From NCBI GenBank assembly GCA_022749755.1, contig CM040440.1, positions 10,093,269-10,157,268 on the forward strand: 64,000 nt of DNA. The letters are read 5' to 3'. The position numbers and the translations under genes were made by a program. The notes under the pieces are model-generated. The model was given only the letters and a program-made list of their open reading frames with translations, searched no databases and was not told the DNA's origin. The number at the start of each line of letters is the position of its first letter. Positions within the stretch are counted from its first letter, which is position 1. Shown here in pieces: positions 24,893 to 37,600 of the stretch. The DNA comes from Azadirachta indica (lineage: Eukaryota > Streptophyta > Magnoliopsida > Sapindales > Meliaceae).

Positions 24893-25470
24893 GCCTTCAT
24901 AATATTTAAAAAATTTAAATGTTTAATTTTATCATAACAGAAATTACAAACAAATAATCTCTACTAAGTTGTTCTCAATTATAGTATACGAAAAATTGAA
25001 CAACTTAAAAAAATAAGATACAAAAATCATACTTCTAAGAAACTCTCTTTAGACGAGTTTTTTCATATGAAGATTTAACAAATTCTGAAAAATATTAAGA
25101 TTTAACAAATTCTAAAAAAAATATTGCTTATTTGAAGAGAAAAATAAACCCAATTCAAAAAGGATTTTTGTTTCCTTTTTTTTAAGAAAATAAATCTCTT
25201 AAATTAGAAAGAATTCTTACCTTATTTAAACTCCTATTCAAGAGTCCTTTCCTTTGAGTTGTAGAATTGCAAATACACATATTCTAGTTAAATTTCAACA
25301 ATCAACTAATTTGAAAATAAATAAAAAACTAATATACATGGAGTTTAATTGAAAAACAAATTGAGCAGATTTTTATCATAATTTTCATTGTAATAGAATT
25401 TTATAAATCAAAAATTGAAAATTCTTAACATACACTAAATTGTAATACAATACCAATAAAAATCCTAACA
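24893..25470 (-). repeat. Element A 3' LTR, inner part
   Basis: This completes the LTR begun at 23549. It matches about 43330-43881 and ends CCTAACA at 25470, next to the polypurine tract. A short internal repeat of AAGATTTAACAAATTCT is seen near 25075-25120. Confidence 0.85.
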
Positions 25471-25490
25471 ATCTCCTCCTTTAAATTTGG
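25471..25490 (-). other. Element A polypurine tract
   Basis: On the minus strand a purine-rich AAAGGAGGAGAT abuts the TGTTAG start of the 3' LTR. Confidence 0.75.
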
Positions 25491-26979
25491 CATTGTTTAG
25501 CAAAACATCTTCATGTTGGCAAAATCAACTCAGAGACTAAAATATGTTCTGCAATCACACAATAAAACAAGAAAAACAAAAAAATTCAACTCTAACAAGA
25601 TATTACTTAGTTATATGTTAGCATTATAATCCATAAAGAAAATACACACAAATAAGAAATGTTAAACGCATTAAAAACCCTCCTTAATCAATTCTTCCCT
25701 TTAGTGAATAATAATCACTATGCATCAATTATCTTCCAAATCACCTAGCTAAACACAATAAACACTCCCCCCTCGTAAATAATTACCATTGCAAGTTCAC
25801 ACTTTCTCATCATCTTGCAACTGAAGAAAGAAAACAAAATAATGGGTCAGGGCAGTGAAATCGAAAGAGGGAAAAAAAAGGAATATGATTTTGACTTGAT
25901 GTATATCAATTAAACTCCTCAATTTGAGCAAAATAATTTCATTAAGCACCCTAACAGGGAAAATAAAACTGTACTGAGCACCCTATGCCGGCTACAGACA
26001 TTCTCTTACACCGTTAGTGTAAACTATTAGTCAACCCCTTAAATAAAATATCACAAACACCCCCTTTCAAGTGATAATTTGATTATATGAATTTGATCCG
26101 AAACTCTTGCAGAACAGTACCCACAGGTTTGAGTTCGAAAATTATTATGACCTTAAATTTCACGAATATTTGAAACCAAACCCGCAAGTGTCAATTATCA
26201 AAAATCATACTTTTAGTATAAAAAATGCAAAATCACACAAAATCCCCATAATGAAGTTTATGAAATAACAGTACGTCCCAAATTTGTACATTTTTCAAAT
26301 AAGTTCAAAAATCACAAAAACGATTTAATTTATGTCAACATTATTTTTAAATTTTTCTTCACTCCATGCATGAATAAAAATCACTATTTAATACTTTAAT
26401 ATCTTTGCACAATAACATAGAATAAATATAATCATGAATTTTGTGTCTATGTTTGTGGAAAGATTAATTCATAATTCTTCCTCTAATTTTACTGGTTTGA
26501 ATAAACATAAGAGAAGATAGATAGAGCAAACCAAACTAATCTTATCATCTTGATCTTAAATTTTTCATTTCTCTTCCATGCATAAGTGTGTGCAGTGACT
26601 AACAGTACATATTTGTTTCACGCTATCATTGAGGCAATCATCTTTTGTCTTCTACATATTGGTGATATACAGGCCCAAATTACTCATGGACAGCTTCACA
26701 CAATAATGTAGGTAGCTTTTTCTGACTATGGAGCATGCGTAATTTTTAGGGAGATTAGAATAAAGGCAAACAATCATGGCTTAATCTAATATATTCCTAA
26801 ACTTACATCAACCTCAGAAACTAAATTAAAACTATGAATTAATCTATTAGAAGTCATAGTATAAAGTATTTCAAGCTCAAACAATGATATTCTTATATAA
26901 TTTAAATTCAGATAATCACAAGTACTATGACACACAAACGTACGCCAATCATGATTTACATGACGCACACATCAAGGCT
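25491..26979 (-). other. Element A 3' non-coding internal region
   Basis: About 1.5 kb between RNase H and the polypurine tract. No coding block is recognised on either strand. It may hold the remains of an extra 3' ORF, but nothing supports this. Confidence 0.45.
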
Positions 26980-27395
26980 ACTCAAAGAAGCAAATCTAAT
27001 TGCATCAAGGGGTTTGGTGAAAATGTATGCTAATTATTTCTTGGTTTGAGTATGTGCCAATGTGACAATATTACTCTTAACCAAGTGTCTATTAAAGTGA
27101 TACTTGATATCTATACACTTAGTCCTAGAGTGTTTCACGGGGTTCTTAGAAATATTTATTGCACTGGAGTCAACATAATAAATAGTCAAGAGATTTTGCA
27201 CAATACCGTAGTCCTAAAGCATTTGTTTCATCTAGAGCAATTTGGCGCAACAATTTCCAACCCAATTAGCATCACTCTTCCTTATGACCAAGTTATCAAT
27301 GAAATTACCTATAATGAGATCATATTCGGGTGTATACCTAATAAACCACATCTGATTTGGATTTTGAATCTATTACATTCTATTATCTAATTTCT
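26980..27395 (-). pseudogene. Element A RNase H remnant
   Basis: On the minus strand the frame reads DANWVGNCCA, then a block resembling VDSSAINISKNPVKHSRTK, then IDIKYHF and finally the IFTKPLD terminus of copia RNase H. Stops and frameshifts interrupt it. An open frame on the + strand at 27046-27390 is only the antisense of this. Confidence 0.8.
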
Positions 27396-28779
27396 ATTGC
27401 AACAAAATCTCGAATTTCTGTTGTAACGACCTAGAAACAAGAATTTCTGTGGTTTTTGTATTTCTCTAGAAATCTTTAATCTAATTTTGATTCTGGTCAA
27501 TAGTGCTTGTGACTTCTTCCTCTTGAGAAAAATCTAAAAGCTTATTATAATCATCAATAACAACATTAACAAAACTAAGATAGCAATTATCAGATAATCT
27601 AGTTTCTTCCAAAACACAATTTTAAGTTTGTCAAAAACATGACAATTTTCACATATGAATTTTACATAAAGGTCTTGCTCACAAATTTAACTAATACTAA
27701 TTAAATTCGCCTTTAAATTCTTAACATGCAAGACACTTTTCAGTTTTGGGAAACCTTCAACATCAAGTGTTCCTTTTCAAAGAACTCGTCTCTGTACGCC
27801 ATATCGGAACGTCACATGTTTATCCAAACAGCTTTGATAATCCACTAAACTCTTACGAGTTCTAGTCAGGTGTCTTAAGCATCCATTATTAAAATACCAA
27901 GCATTAATAATAAACACCCTCATAGATGTACGAGCAAAAAAACTATTAATTTCAGGTTTCTTCACCCATATTTTTCTAAGTCTTGGAAAAGTCTTAGATT
28001 TTAATTTCATGTTATTTTTTAAGAATTTCATAAATTTAAAGCAATTTGGTTGAATGCAACCTTCAAAATTCAAGGAGTGTAAACCTGAAGTATTATCTTG
28101 ACTTATGTTCAATTGAGTGAGTTCAATGTGTGATGCTTTCACAAACAGAGTCTTAGAATTTGAAGGGTTTTTTATTTTGGTAGCCAAGCCCTTGATAATC
28201 TCTACCATGTTTATTTAATATCAAAATATTTAGATGTATCTAAGTTAAGCATCTTCAATAATTTCTGAGCGTATTCAAGCTCATATTGTACTTGTACCTC
28301 ACTCAGCCTTTTATTCTTCTCAGTAATAATAGTCTCCATTATTACTTATGATTCTTTTCCCTCCGCTTTATTCACATAAGAGACTATCAACTTGTTTTTG
28401 TAAGTTTTGTTGAGTTCGCATACTTCTTACAATTTGTTAAACATCAATTCATAAGAAGCATGTCTAACTCATCTTCATTAAAACTTACTTCAAAGTCTAT
28501 TTTAGAGAGACCGGGAACAATGTTAGTCATTTTTGTAGTTTTGTTGTGATGAAAATCTATTGCAACAAAACTAAATACCTAGGACTCTTTAGAATGTGAA
28601 ATAGCAATGAAAACTATAAATTTACCTACAGTATTTGACGTTTCTTCTTCTAATTCATCATCATTCCATACAATTTTCATTGCTTTTGACTTATTCTTGA
28701 GCGTATTAGCACATTCGGCTTGTACGTGACCAAACCCTTTACACTCCCTATATTGTATTCTTTTACTTTTGTTAGTTTC
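27396..28779 (-). pseudogene. Element A gag C-terminus and protease remnant
   Basis: Reading down the minus strand from the element B insertion point, a zinc knuckle (about 28762-28700) has lost its first cysteine (Tyr) but keeps C-X4-H-X4-C. Then come acidic and coiled-coil-like Gag sequence and the protease region (28208-27777). That region has the WVKK and AWYF.NGC.RH blocks of copia proteases. The catalytic Asp-Ser-Gly is Asn-Asn-Gly (first Asn codon about 27888-27890), so the protease is dead. The 380 bp from 27777 to 27396 lack integrase and reverse transcriptase. Confidence 0.8.
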
Positions 28780-28998
28780 TGTGAAGAAATGCTTTGTATT
28801 TCTTGAAAAATAATGTACAATATCAGCCTTTAAATAGGCTTTTCAAGATGACTTACATGGAAACTAAAATCATACATAATTATGCACATTAAGTATTAAA
28901 ATCAATCAACCCATAAATGAAGAGGAAAATATGGAAGAAAATAATGATATTGATTTTGCATAATTATGACTGATTTGCCAAATCAATTATCATTAACA
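28780..28998 (-). repeat. Element B 3' LTR
   Basis: 219 bp, TGTGAAGAAATG to CATTAACA on the + strand. It is a direct repeat of 42138-42357, with a TATAGG/AAATAGG promoter-like block inside. Confidence 0.92.
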
Positions 28999-29020
28999 GC
29001 CACCCTCAAGCTCAAGATGG
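28999..29020 (-). other. Element B polypurine tract
   Basis: On the minus strand CTTGAGCTTGAGGGTGGC leads into the TGTTAATG start of the 3' LTR. Confidence 0.7.
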
Positions 29021-32000
29021 CTTAGTAGAAGCTAGCTTGACTTTGGATACCAAGTCACAAAAACGACCAAAAGGATGGTATTTTGTGAACATATCTACTG
29101 GTTGACCAAAGGAGGAGATCAAACACAGAGTAATAGTGCCCTAAGCAATATGTTGATGAATGAAATAATAGTCAACCTCTATATGCTTAGTACATTCATA
29201 AAAGATATCATTGTAAGCAATTTGAATGGCAACATTATCATCACAAGCAAGAGAAGTAGGACTAGAATGATGAACACCAATATCATTTAGCAGTAATCGA
29301 AGCTAAAGAATTTCTTTGATAGTATCAGTAAGAGCACGATACTGTACTTCTATGCTAAATCATGCAACTATGATTTGCTTTTTACAACGCCAAGAGATAA
29401 ACATCTATCACTGAGATTATCAGCTTAATCTGCATCAAAAAAGGCACGTAACTCTAAAGACGAATGTACAAAGAAATGAAGTCTATGAAATAGAATATCT
29501 TTGATATATCAAAGAATATGAAGAACAACTATAAGTAAGAAGAGCGAAGACATATACTAACTCACAATATGAACAGTATAAGAAATGTCAAGACGAGTAA
29601 CTATGAGATAAACAAGAATTCCAACCAATTGTCGATAAAGAGTTGCATCTTCAAGTAGATCCCCGTCAACTGGTGTGAATTTGGCATGTGGCTCAAGTAG
29701 AGTAGAGGTAGTTTTACTATCTATCAAACCAGCTCAAGCAAGGAGATCAGAAGCATATTTGGCTTAATAGAGATAATAACCATCAGAGTCAAAGAGCATC
29801 TCTAAACTAAAAAAATAATTAAGATGACCAAGATCTTTCATCTTAAAATGTTGTTGTAGTGAAGTCTTGAAATGAGAGATGTCATCAACATCATCACTAG
29901 TAATGATTATATCATCCACATAGAGCAACAGGAGAATACAACCACGATTTGTTTGTCAAATGAAGAGAGCTATAAAATGGGGACTAGAAAAAAAACCAAG
30001 TTGGTGAATGCTAATACTAAACTTGGCAAACCATGCTCGAGGAACCTGCTTAAGACCATATAAAACACGTCGAAGCTTACAGACTTTATATGGTGGATGT
30101 GAGTAGCCTAGAGAAGGCTTTATATACACATCCTCTGTAAGATTATCATTGAGAAAGGCATTTTTAACATCCATCTGAAATAGTGCCCATCGGCATATAG
30201 CAGCCACTGCTAACAAGCTTCATACAAAAGTTATATAAGCAATAGGTGTGAAAGTTTCTTTATAGTCAATACCATATTCCTGATTTAATCTCTTAGCAAC
30301 AAGGTGAGCCCTATAATGTTCTATGGAGCCATCAGCTTTTGTCTTGATCTAATAAACCCATTTGCAACCAATGGCTAATTTATGTAATAGAAGATCAACC
30401 AAATCCCATGTATATGAATGTTCAAAACCCTATAGTTTTTCTGCCATATCTTGCTGCCAAATAGGGTTAGAGCTAGCCTCTTAATAAATTGAGGCTCATA
30501 TAATGAAAGAGTAATAGAGGAACAATGATAATCTCTAAATCTAACAGGAAGTTCTCTTGCACGATTTGAGTGACAAGGGGAGGAGGAATAGTAGTGGGTG
30601 GAATAGTTGAGTTGTTAAAGGTGGATCCAGAAGATGAAGTTGTCAACTTAGGAGTAGGTAATGGTGTAATTGGCATTTTGCTGAATTCTCATCAGAAAGA
30701 CCTGTATCAAAATCATTAAGAAACAAATCTACAAAATGATTAATAAAAAAAGGAGTAAAGTGAGACTTAGAGCGAAAACTAGAAAGACAAGAGAACATTT
30801 TATTTTCCCAGAAGACAACATGTTGTGATATACGAAGGCGATTAGACATAGAATCCCAACACCAATAACCTTTATGTTCAATCTCATACATTAAAAAGTA
30901 ACATAGACGAGCTATAGGTTCTAATTTGGTGTACTCATAAAGCTAAAGAAGGACAAAACAGACACAACTGAACACTTTGAGAAGATTATAATTAGAAGGA
31001 GTCTCATATAATCATTCGTAAAGAGACTGATTTGTAGTAAGTAGAGAAGGAATATAGTTGATAGTATAAACAACTGTTAGAACAACTTCCTCTTTAAATT
31101 GTTTTGGACAAAAGGTAGAGATAAGTAAAGCACGGATAGTTTCAAGAATATATCTATGTTTTCGTTCAACTCTACCATTTTTCTGTGAAGTGCCAGGACA
31201 TGACCAATGGCAAAGAGTATCATTGGTCTGAAGAAGATTTTGAAACATAGAGTCGTTGTATTCCATACCATTATAAATACAAAAGACTTTAATAAAATAA
31301 GAGAATTGTGTGTGAATCATTTTAACAAAATCACGATAGATTATAGTGAACTCTGATGTATGTTTCATAAGATAAACAAGGTATAATAAGAATAATGATC
31401 TACAAAAATGACAAAATATTTGAAGCCACCCATTGTAGTATTAGGTGCAAGTCCCCAAATATCAAAATTAATTAGATCAAATGAAGCATATGATAGAGAG
31501 TCACTATTATTAAAAGGGAAAGCAGTATGTTTTGTTAAACTACAAGATACACAATCAACTTGGTCATGTGATACAGTACCCAAAATACTGCTAGGACTAG
31601 TGAACGAAGAGAACTGAGAGACATGTAACATAATCGAGAATGTCAAAGAATTAAGGAAGTAATTGTAGTTGTGGAGACAACAGACAGAGGAATAGATTGA
31701 TAAGTCGATAGGAGATAAAGACTGATGAGCTTGAACAAACGTCCAACTTTATGGCCTATCCAAGTGTTTAACCTGTCTTCAAATCCTGCACATGACAACT
31801 AGAAGTATTAAAGAGAACATAAAGACCAAGATCTCATAATTGACCAACAAATATAAGATTAAGAGTGAATTAGGGATAAGGAAAGTGTTAGGCAAGAAAA
31901 GATTAGGTAAAGTAACTTGCCTTAGGTGACTAAAATATATGGCAGAACCATTTGCAGTTTGAATAATAGATAAATTAGGAGGAATAGATGTAGAAGAAAA

Positions 32001-32034
32001 CAAATAGAGTCTGCAATCATATGATTATAGCATA
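29021..32034 (-). pseudogene. Element B pol remnant (RE1-like)
   Basis: In minus-strand order: a pre-integrase region (32003-31779, VSHLRQVTLPNLFLPNTF-like); DCVSC..TKH and the integrase start (31646-31365, first Asp in NFDIWG); the integrase end (31368-31012, CPGTSQKNGRVERKHR). The second catalytic Asp, normally in RTDNGMEY, is Tyr at about 31273-31275. Then come the WDSMSNRLRISQHVVFWE block (30891-30643), RT QMDVKNAFLND (30216-29956) with an intact LLLYVDDI just downstream (about 29936-29900), and RNase H to about 29040. Many stops and shifts. Confidence 0.88.
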
Positions 32035-32482
32035 TGTTGACCTTGATGTCACATGAATCTGAATTTGATGATTACAAAATATGTCGTCTAATTCAAAAAG
32101 AGGAAAAGAAAATCAAGTACAAATTGAAGTCTCAAAATATAAGTATGGTACCTTTTTATATTTTCATAAATATAGATTTTTATGTAATTGTGCATGTTAA
32201 TTTTGTGAAACTTAAGATTTCTTTTAAATTTCTTTTATTAGATTAAAATTTAAGCTTTTAATATCTTCGGTTCAACTAAATCTCAAAAATTCAAAACTTG
32301 AAATTTGGACTTAAGTGCAAAGTTTTCGAACCCTCAAATTGGACTAAAATGTAATATTTTCAAAACTGGCAGAAAACCGATTTAGAGAAATTTGGTCCAA
32401 CAAAACTGGTTCAAACCGATTCGGTCGATCGAATCAGATCGGTTGATAAATCGAGCCAATCACAGAATGTAAGGCTTTTGGG

Positions 32483-32600
32483 TCGGTCGATCGAACCGAA
32501 CCAGTCGGTCAATCGAACTGAATCAGTCGGTTAACCGAACCGAACCAGTCGGTCAACCGAACCAAACTATGCAAATCGGTCAACCGACTTCCTGATTTTT
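32483..32600 (+). repeat. 22-bp minisatellite in the element C LTR
   Basis: About four units of the form GTCGGTCAAYCGAACYGAAYCA, many holding the near-palindromes GGTCGATCGAACC or GGTTAACCGAACC. The right LTR (about 40944-41002) has only about two units. Confidence 0.85.
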
Positions 32601-33227
32601 TAAACCTTATTTTCTACCACCTTCCTGGTCGACCGAACTGACACCCTTAGTGTACCGACTTGCACGAAAATTTGAATTTTTGGGTCCCTAACAGCTAGTT
32701 TTTTAAACTATTAATTAAGGACTTCAAACTCCTTTTATAAGTTTTGGAAAATCTTTTTAGAGGTACATAAGTTATAACAACATCAAGCAACATCATCTTG
32801 AGTTACAAATCATCATATACATGCTAGGATCTCCAAGAGCTTTCATTTTCATCATCTTCAATTGAGGAGATCAATTTTATAAGTGTACATTTCAATTATA
32901 TTTCTATTTTTGTTGTAAGAAAATGAAAGAGGGGGGTCTTTCACTAGGTTAAGAGATTGTGAGTGTTTGGGGTGAGGCAAACCTTGTAAAAGTTGTAGAA
33001 TATTGAACACTAGGTTGTAAAATTATGAAGTTTTGTGGAATCAAGGTTTGGTGATAGTAAATAATTCAAGTGAATCTTAAAAGAATGGATGTAGGCGGAT
33101 TGTTGCCGAACCACTATAAATTTATGTGTTTACTTCTCTACACTTTAAACTCCTTTACTTGTGTTTGGATTTTTTGAGTTGATTGTTTGGGAATTTTGTT
33201 GGAGATTTTATTAGAAACCCAATTCAC

Positions 33228-33228
<1 letters not shown>

Positions 33229-33278
<50 letters not shown>
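33229..33278 (+). repeat. 50-base poly(C) run
   Basis: Fifty consecutive Cs near the LTR 3' end. The same spot in the related LTR fragment at 926-930 has five Cs. It may be a true expansion, or partly a sequencing or assembly artefact. Confidence 0.9.
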
Positions 33279-33306
33279 ACCTTGGGTTGCTTATTATCAT
33301 TTCAAT

Positions 33307-33318
33307 TGGTATCAAAGC
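33307..33318 (+). other. Element C primer-binding site
   Basis: TGGTATCAAAGC, two bases after the LTR. It is a tRNA-Met-type priming site with one change from the common TGGTATCAGAGC. Confidence 0.85.
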
Positions 33319-33360
33319 TCGATTCTCTTGTGAAAGATTAATCATTTTAGAGTAGATCCA

Positions 33361-34617
33361 ATGGTAACCCTAAGACATGTAGAAGGTCAATCAACTTCTA
33401 GGCCTCCATTTATTGACTATCCTTATTGGAAGGCTAGAATGAGAATTTATTTGCAAGCATATGACTATGAATTGTGGCAAGTAGTTAGTGAAGGACCTAA
33501 GATTCCAATGAAGGAAAATGATAAAGGAGAAGAGGTTCCTAAGCCTAGTAGGGAATGGGATGAAACTAACAAGAGAAATGCCACCTTAAATGCAAAAGTT
33601 GTAAACACCTTATATTATGGGGTAGATAAGAAAGAGTTTCATAAAATTTCTAGATATGAGACAGCCTATGAAATTTAGCATGTCTTAGAGGTAGTGTATG
33701 AGGGTACAAGCCAAGTGAAGAAATCAAAAATTAGTAGACTCACTAGGCAATATGAATTGTTCAAGATGGAGTCACATGAATCCATCTATGCCATGTACAC
33801 TAGGTTTATGGACATTGTGAATTCCCTTGAGACTCTCGGCAAAACCTACTCCAATAGTGAGCTAGTCAAAAAAATTTTAAGATCTTTGCCTAAGGAATGG
33901 AGGGCAAAAATGACAGCCATAGAAGAAGCTAAAAATCTCAATACACTTTCTATTGATGATCTCATTGGTTCACTTATGGATTATGAAGACAAAATTTTAG
34001 ATAACCAAATGGATGAAGACAAGAAAAAGAAAAACATTGCTTTTAATTCATCAATAATTGGAAGTGATGATGAAAAAAAAGATGACAATGAAGAGATGAT
34101 TACTTTCATGGCAAAAAAGTTCAAAAGCTTCCTAAGAAATAAGAAGAATGTTGGAAGAAGGCCTTTTAAAGAGTTTGTGGGAGAACATCAAAAAGGTGAG
34201 AGGAGTAAGAGAAATCAATTTATTTGTTACAAATGCAGCAAACCTGAGCATGTGAAAGCAGATTGCCCACTCCTCAAATTCAAGAAAGGGAAGACAAAGG
34301 CAATGGTGGCAACATGGGATGATGATGAAAAAAGCTCATCCGATGATGATTCCTCAAATGAAGTTATCAGCATGTGTTTTATGGCTCTTGGCAATGAAGA
34401 AGTATGTGATTTCGAACTTACTCATTCATATAATGAATTATTAGATACTTTTGAAGAATTACATGAAAACTTTGAAAAAGTGATTTCTAAGAACCAAAAT
34501 CTTAGAAAGAAAATAAACATTTTGTCTAAAGAGGTCACTTCTTTAAAAGAAATAAATGCTATTTTTGAAAAAGAGAAGGAAATGTACTTGAAAGAAATTG
34601 AAAAGCTAAAGAAATAA
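33361..34617 (+). pseudogene. Element C gag, nearly intact
   Basis: ATG 33361 starts a Gag with FIDYPYWKARMRIYLQAYDY, the UBN2-type core (YELFKMESHESIYAMYTRF) and a complete zinc knuckle CYKCSKPEHVKADC (C-X2-C-X4-H-X4-C, with the usual Gly before His replaced by Glu). A coiled-coil C-terminus follows. One in-frame TAG at 33676-33678 splits it into 33361-33678 and the remainder to 34617. A TAA then separates it from pol. Confidence 0.9.
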
Positions 34618-37600
34618 GCTTTTAACCAAAATGAAACTCTTTTAAAATTTACTAAAGGTCAAAAGAATTTAGAGCTATTTTTTGGCTCCTAAAAAAGTGT
34701 GTTTGATAAGTGTGGCATTGGCTACAAGCCTCACTCTAAGCAAAAGCTTTACAAAAATTATTTTGTGAAACCTCATCCTAAAATTGAAACAAATGTCACA
34801 TGCACATATTGTAATATTTATGAGCATTTAAACAGTAGATGCTCAATCAAGATGAATAAGTTAAGTTATAACTTGAAATAGGTTCCAAAAGGAACCAATG
34901 CTAACATCCAAGGACCCAAGAAAATTTGAGTACCTAAAACCTCAAATTAATTCTTCCTATAGGTACCAAGGAGCAAAAAGTGGTTCCTCGATAGTGGTTG
35001 TTCAAGGCATATGACCGACGATATCTCTCCTTTTTCAAGGTTTAATAAGAAAAAAGATGAAAGACTTGTCACATTTGGGGACAACGCTAAAAGGAAAATC
35101 ATCGGCTCCGGCAATGTAGGTAGTAAAGGTACCATTTTGATTGAAAATGTTTTATTAGTTGATAATTTAAAGCATAATCTTTTTAGTGTAAGTCAATTGT
35201 ATGACAAAGGGTACAAAGTTATTTTTGAGCCCATATCTTACATAATTAGAAGTTTATATGATGATAGTATTGTGTTTGCTGGCATTATATGTGGAAATTT
35301 ATATACAATTGAAGTTTATTGCATTTTGAATGGTGATAATTGTTTCTCGACATTGTATGAAAATAGTTAGTTATTACATAGAAGGTTAGGTCATGTGAGT
35401 ATGAAATTGATTTCAAAAATTGTCAAAAAAGATCTTGTGAATGGTCTTCAAAAAATTGATTTTGTGAAAGACAAAATTTGTGATACTTGCCAACTTGGAA
35501 AACAAGTTAAAAACTCTTTTAAATAAAAAATGCATATTTCGACTTTAAAACCTTTAAAGTTCCTCCATATGGATTTATTTGAACCATCGAGAACTGTTAA
35601 TCTTGGTGGCAAACATTATACCTTTGTTATTGTGGATGATTTTTCAAACTTTACTTAGATCTTATTTCTAGCAACAAAAGATGAGGCCATTCATGCTTTT
35701 ACCAAATTTGTCAAAAGAGTGCAAAACGAGAAAAACACCAATATTGTATGCATACGTAGTGATCATGGTGGTGAATTTGAAAACCATATTTTTGAAAAGT
35801 TTTGCAATGAACATGGCATTGCACTTCAATTTTCATCTCCTAAAACTCCTCAACAAAATGGTGTTATAAAGAGAAAGAATAGGTCAATTCAAGAGACAGC
35901 TAGAACCATGTTGCTTGAAAATTTATTACCTCAATACTTTTAGGCCGAAGCCATTAACACCTCATGCTATGTTTTAAATCGGGTGTTAATTAGACCTACT
36001 CTCAACAAAACCCCCTATGAGCTTTAGAGAAATAAAAAACCCAATGTTAGCTATTTTAAAGTTTTTGGTTCAAAATGTTTTATTTTAAACACCAAAAATA
36101 ACTTTAGTAAATTTGACTCAAAATCAAATATTGGGATCTTTCTTGGTTATTCCTTGACTAGAAAATCCTATAAGGTGTTTAACAAACGCACGTTAATTGT
36201 TGAAGAGTCAATGCATGTCATCTTTGATGAATCTAACCCTTTATCTATGAACAAAGTTGTTGTTGATGATGATCTTGATAAGAAAATGAAACTTTTGCAA
36301 CTTGAGAAGTCAAACAAAGCCTTATCTAAAGATTCCACTCAATAAGGAGAGGAAATTGCACATAAAGAGGAGCAAATGACAAATATCGAGCATGATCATA
36401 CCAAAACACTCCTCAAGGAGTGAAGGTTTACAAAATCTCACCCACATGATTTAATTATTGGTGATCCATCTCATGGCATTAAGACTAGGGCACTATTAGG
36501 AACATTTGCAACAATCTTGCATTCATATCTTAAATTGAGCCCAAGACTTTTCTTGAAGCTGAAAAGGATGAAAATTGGATAATGACCATGCAAGAAGAGC
36601 TAAATCAATTTGAGAGAAATAAAGTGTGGAAATTAGTCCCAAGACCAGAACATCAATCTGTCATTGGAACTAAATGGGTATTTAGAAACAAGATAAATGA
36701 ATATGGTATGGTTGTTAGGAATAAGGCTAGATTAGTGGCCAAAGGATACAATCAAGAAGAAGGGATTGATTTTGATGAGACATTTGCACCCATAGCTAGA
36801 CTAGAGTCTATTAGGATGTTACTTGCATTTATATATTATAAGGAATTCATCTTGTATCAAATGGATGTTAAAAATGCTTTCTTAAATAGGTACATCATAG
36901 AGGAAGTTTATGTTGAACAACCTCCTGGTTTTGAAAATGAAAGTTTTCCAAATTATGTATATAAATTAACTAAAGCCTTATTGGTTTAAAATAAGCTCCT
37001 CGAGCTTGGTATGAAAGGCTTAGTAAATTTCTTTTAGAAAATGGTTTTAACATGGGAAAGGTAGATACCAAATTGTTCATCAAGCATAAAGGGCATGATT
37101 TTCTTATTGTTCAAATTTATGTTGATGATATTATATTTGGTGCCACTAATAATTTCTTGTGTGAAGAATTTTCAAATTGTATGAGAAAGGAATTCGAAAT
37201 GAGTATGATGAAAGAATTAAAGTTCTTTCTTGGTCTTTAACAAACAACTCAAGCATGAAATCTTCATAAACCAATCTGAATACATCAAAGACTTAGTCAA
37301 TCGATTTGGAATGAAGTTTTCAAAAAGAGCATCAACTCCGATAAGTTCAACACTCAAGCTTGATAAAGATGAAAAAGGAACCGATGTGGACATTAAGAAA
37401 TATAGAGGTATGATCAAATCATTACTATATTTGACTGCTAATAGGCTAGATATCATGTTTAGTGTATGCTTGTGTGCACATTTTCAATCATGTCCCAAGA
37501 AGTCACATTTAGCCGCTATAAAACGCATTTTCAAATACTTGCATGGCACAATAGATCTAGGCTTATGGTATCCTAGGGACACAGACTTTAAATTGATTAG

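Larger units (their letters stand above)
32035..33304 (+). repeat. Element C 5' LTR
   Basis: 1270 bp from TGTTGACCTTGATG to TTATCATTTCA, followed by the primer-binding site. Includes a 22-bp minisatellite (about 32490-32575) and a 50-base C homopolymer (33229-33278). Confidence 0.92.

Noticed and set aside
27046..27390. 114-residue + strand frame
   Set aside because: Antisense of the RNase H remnant of element A; no domain of its own.
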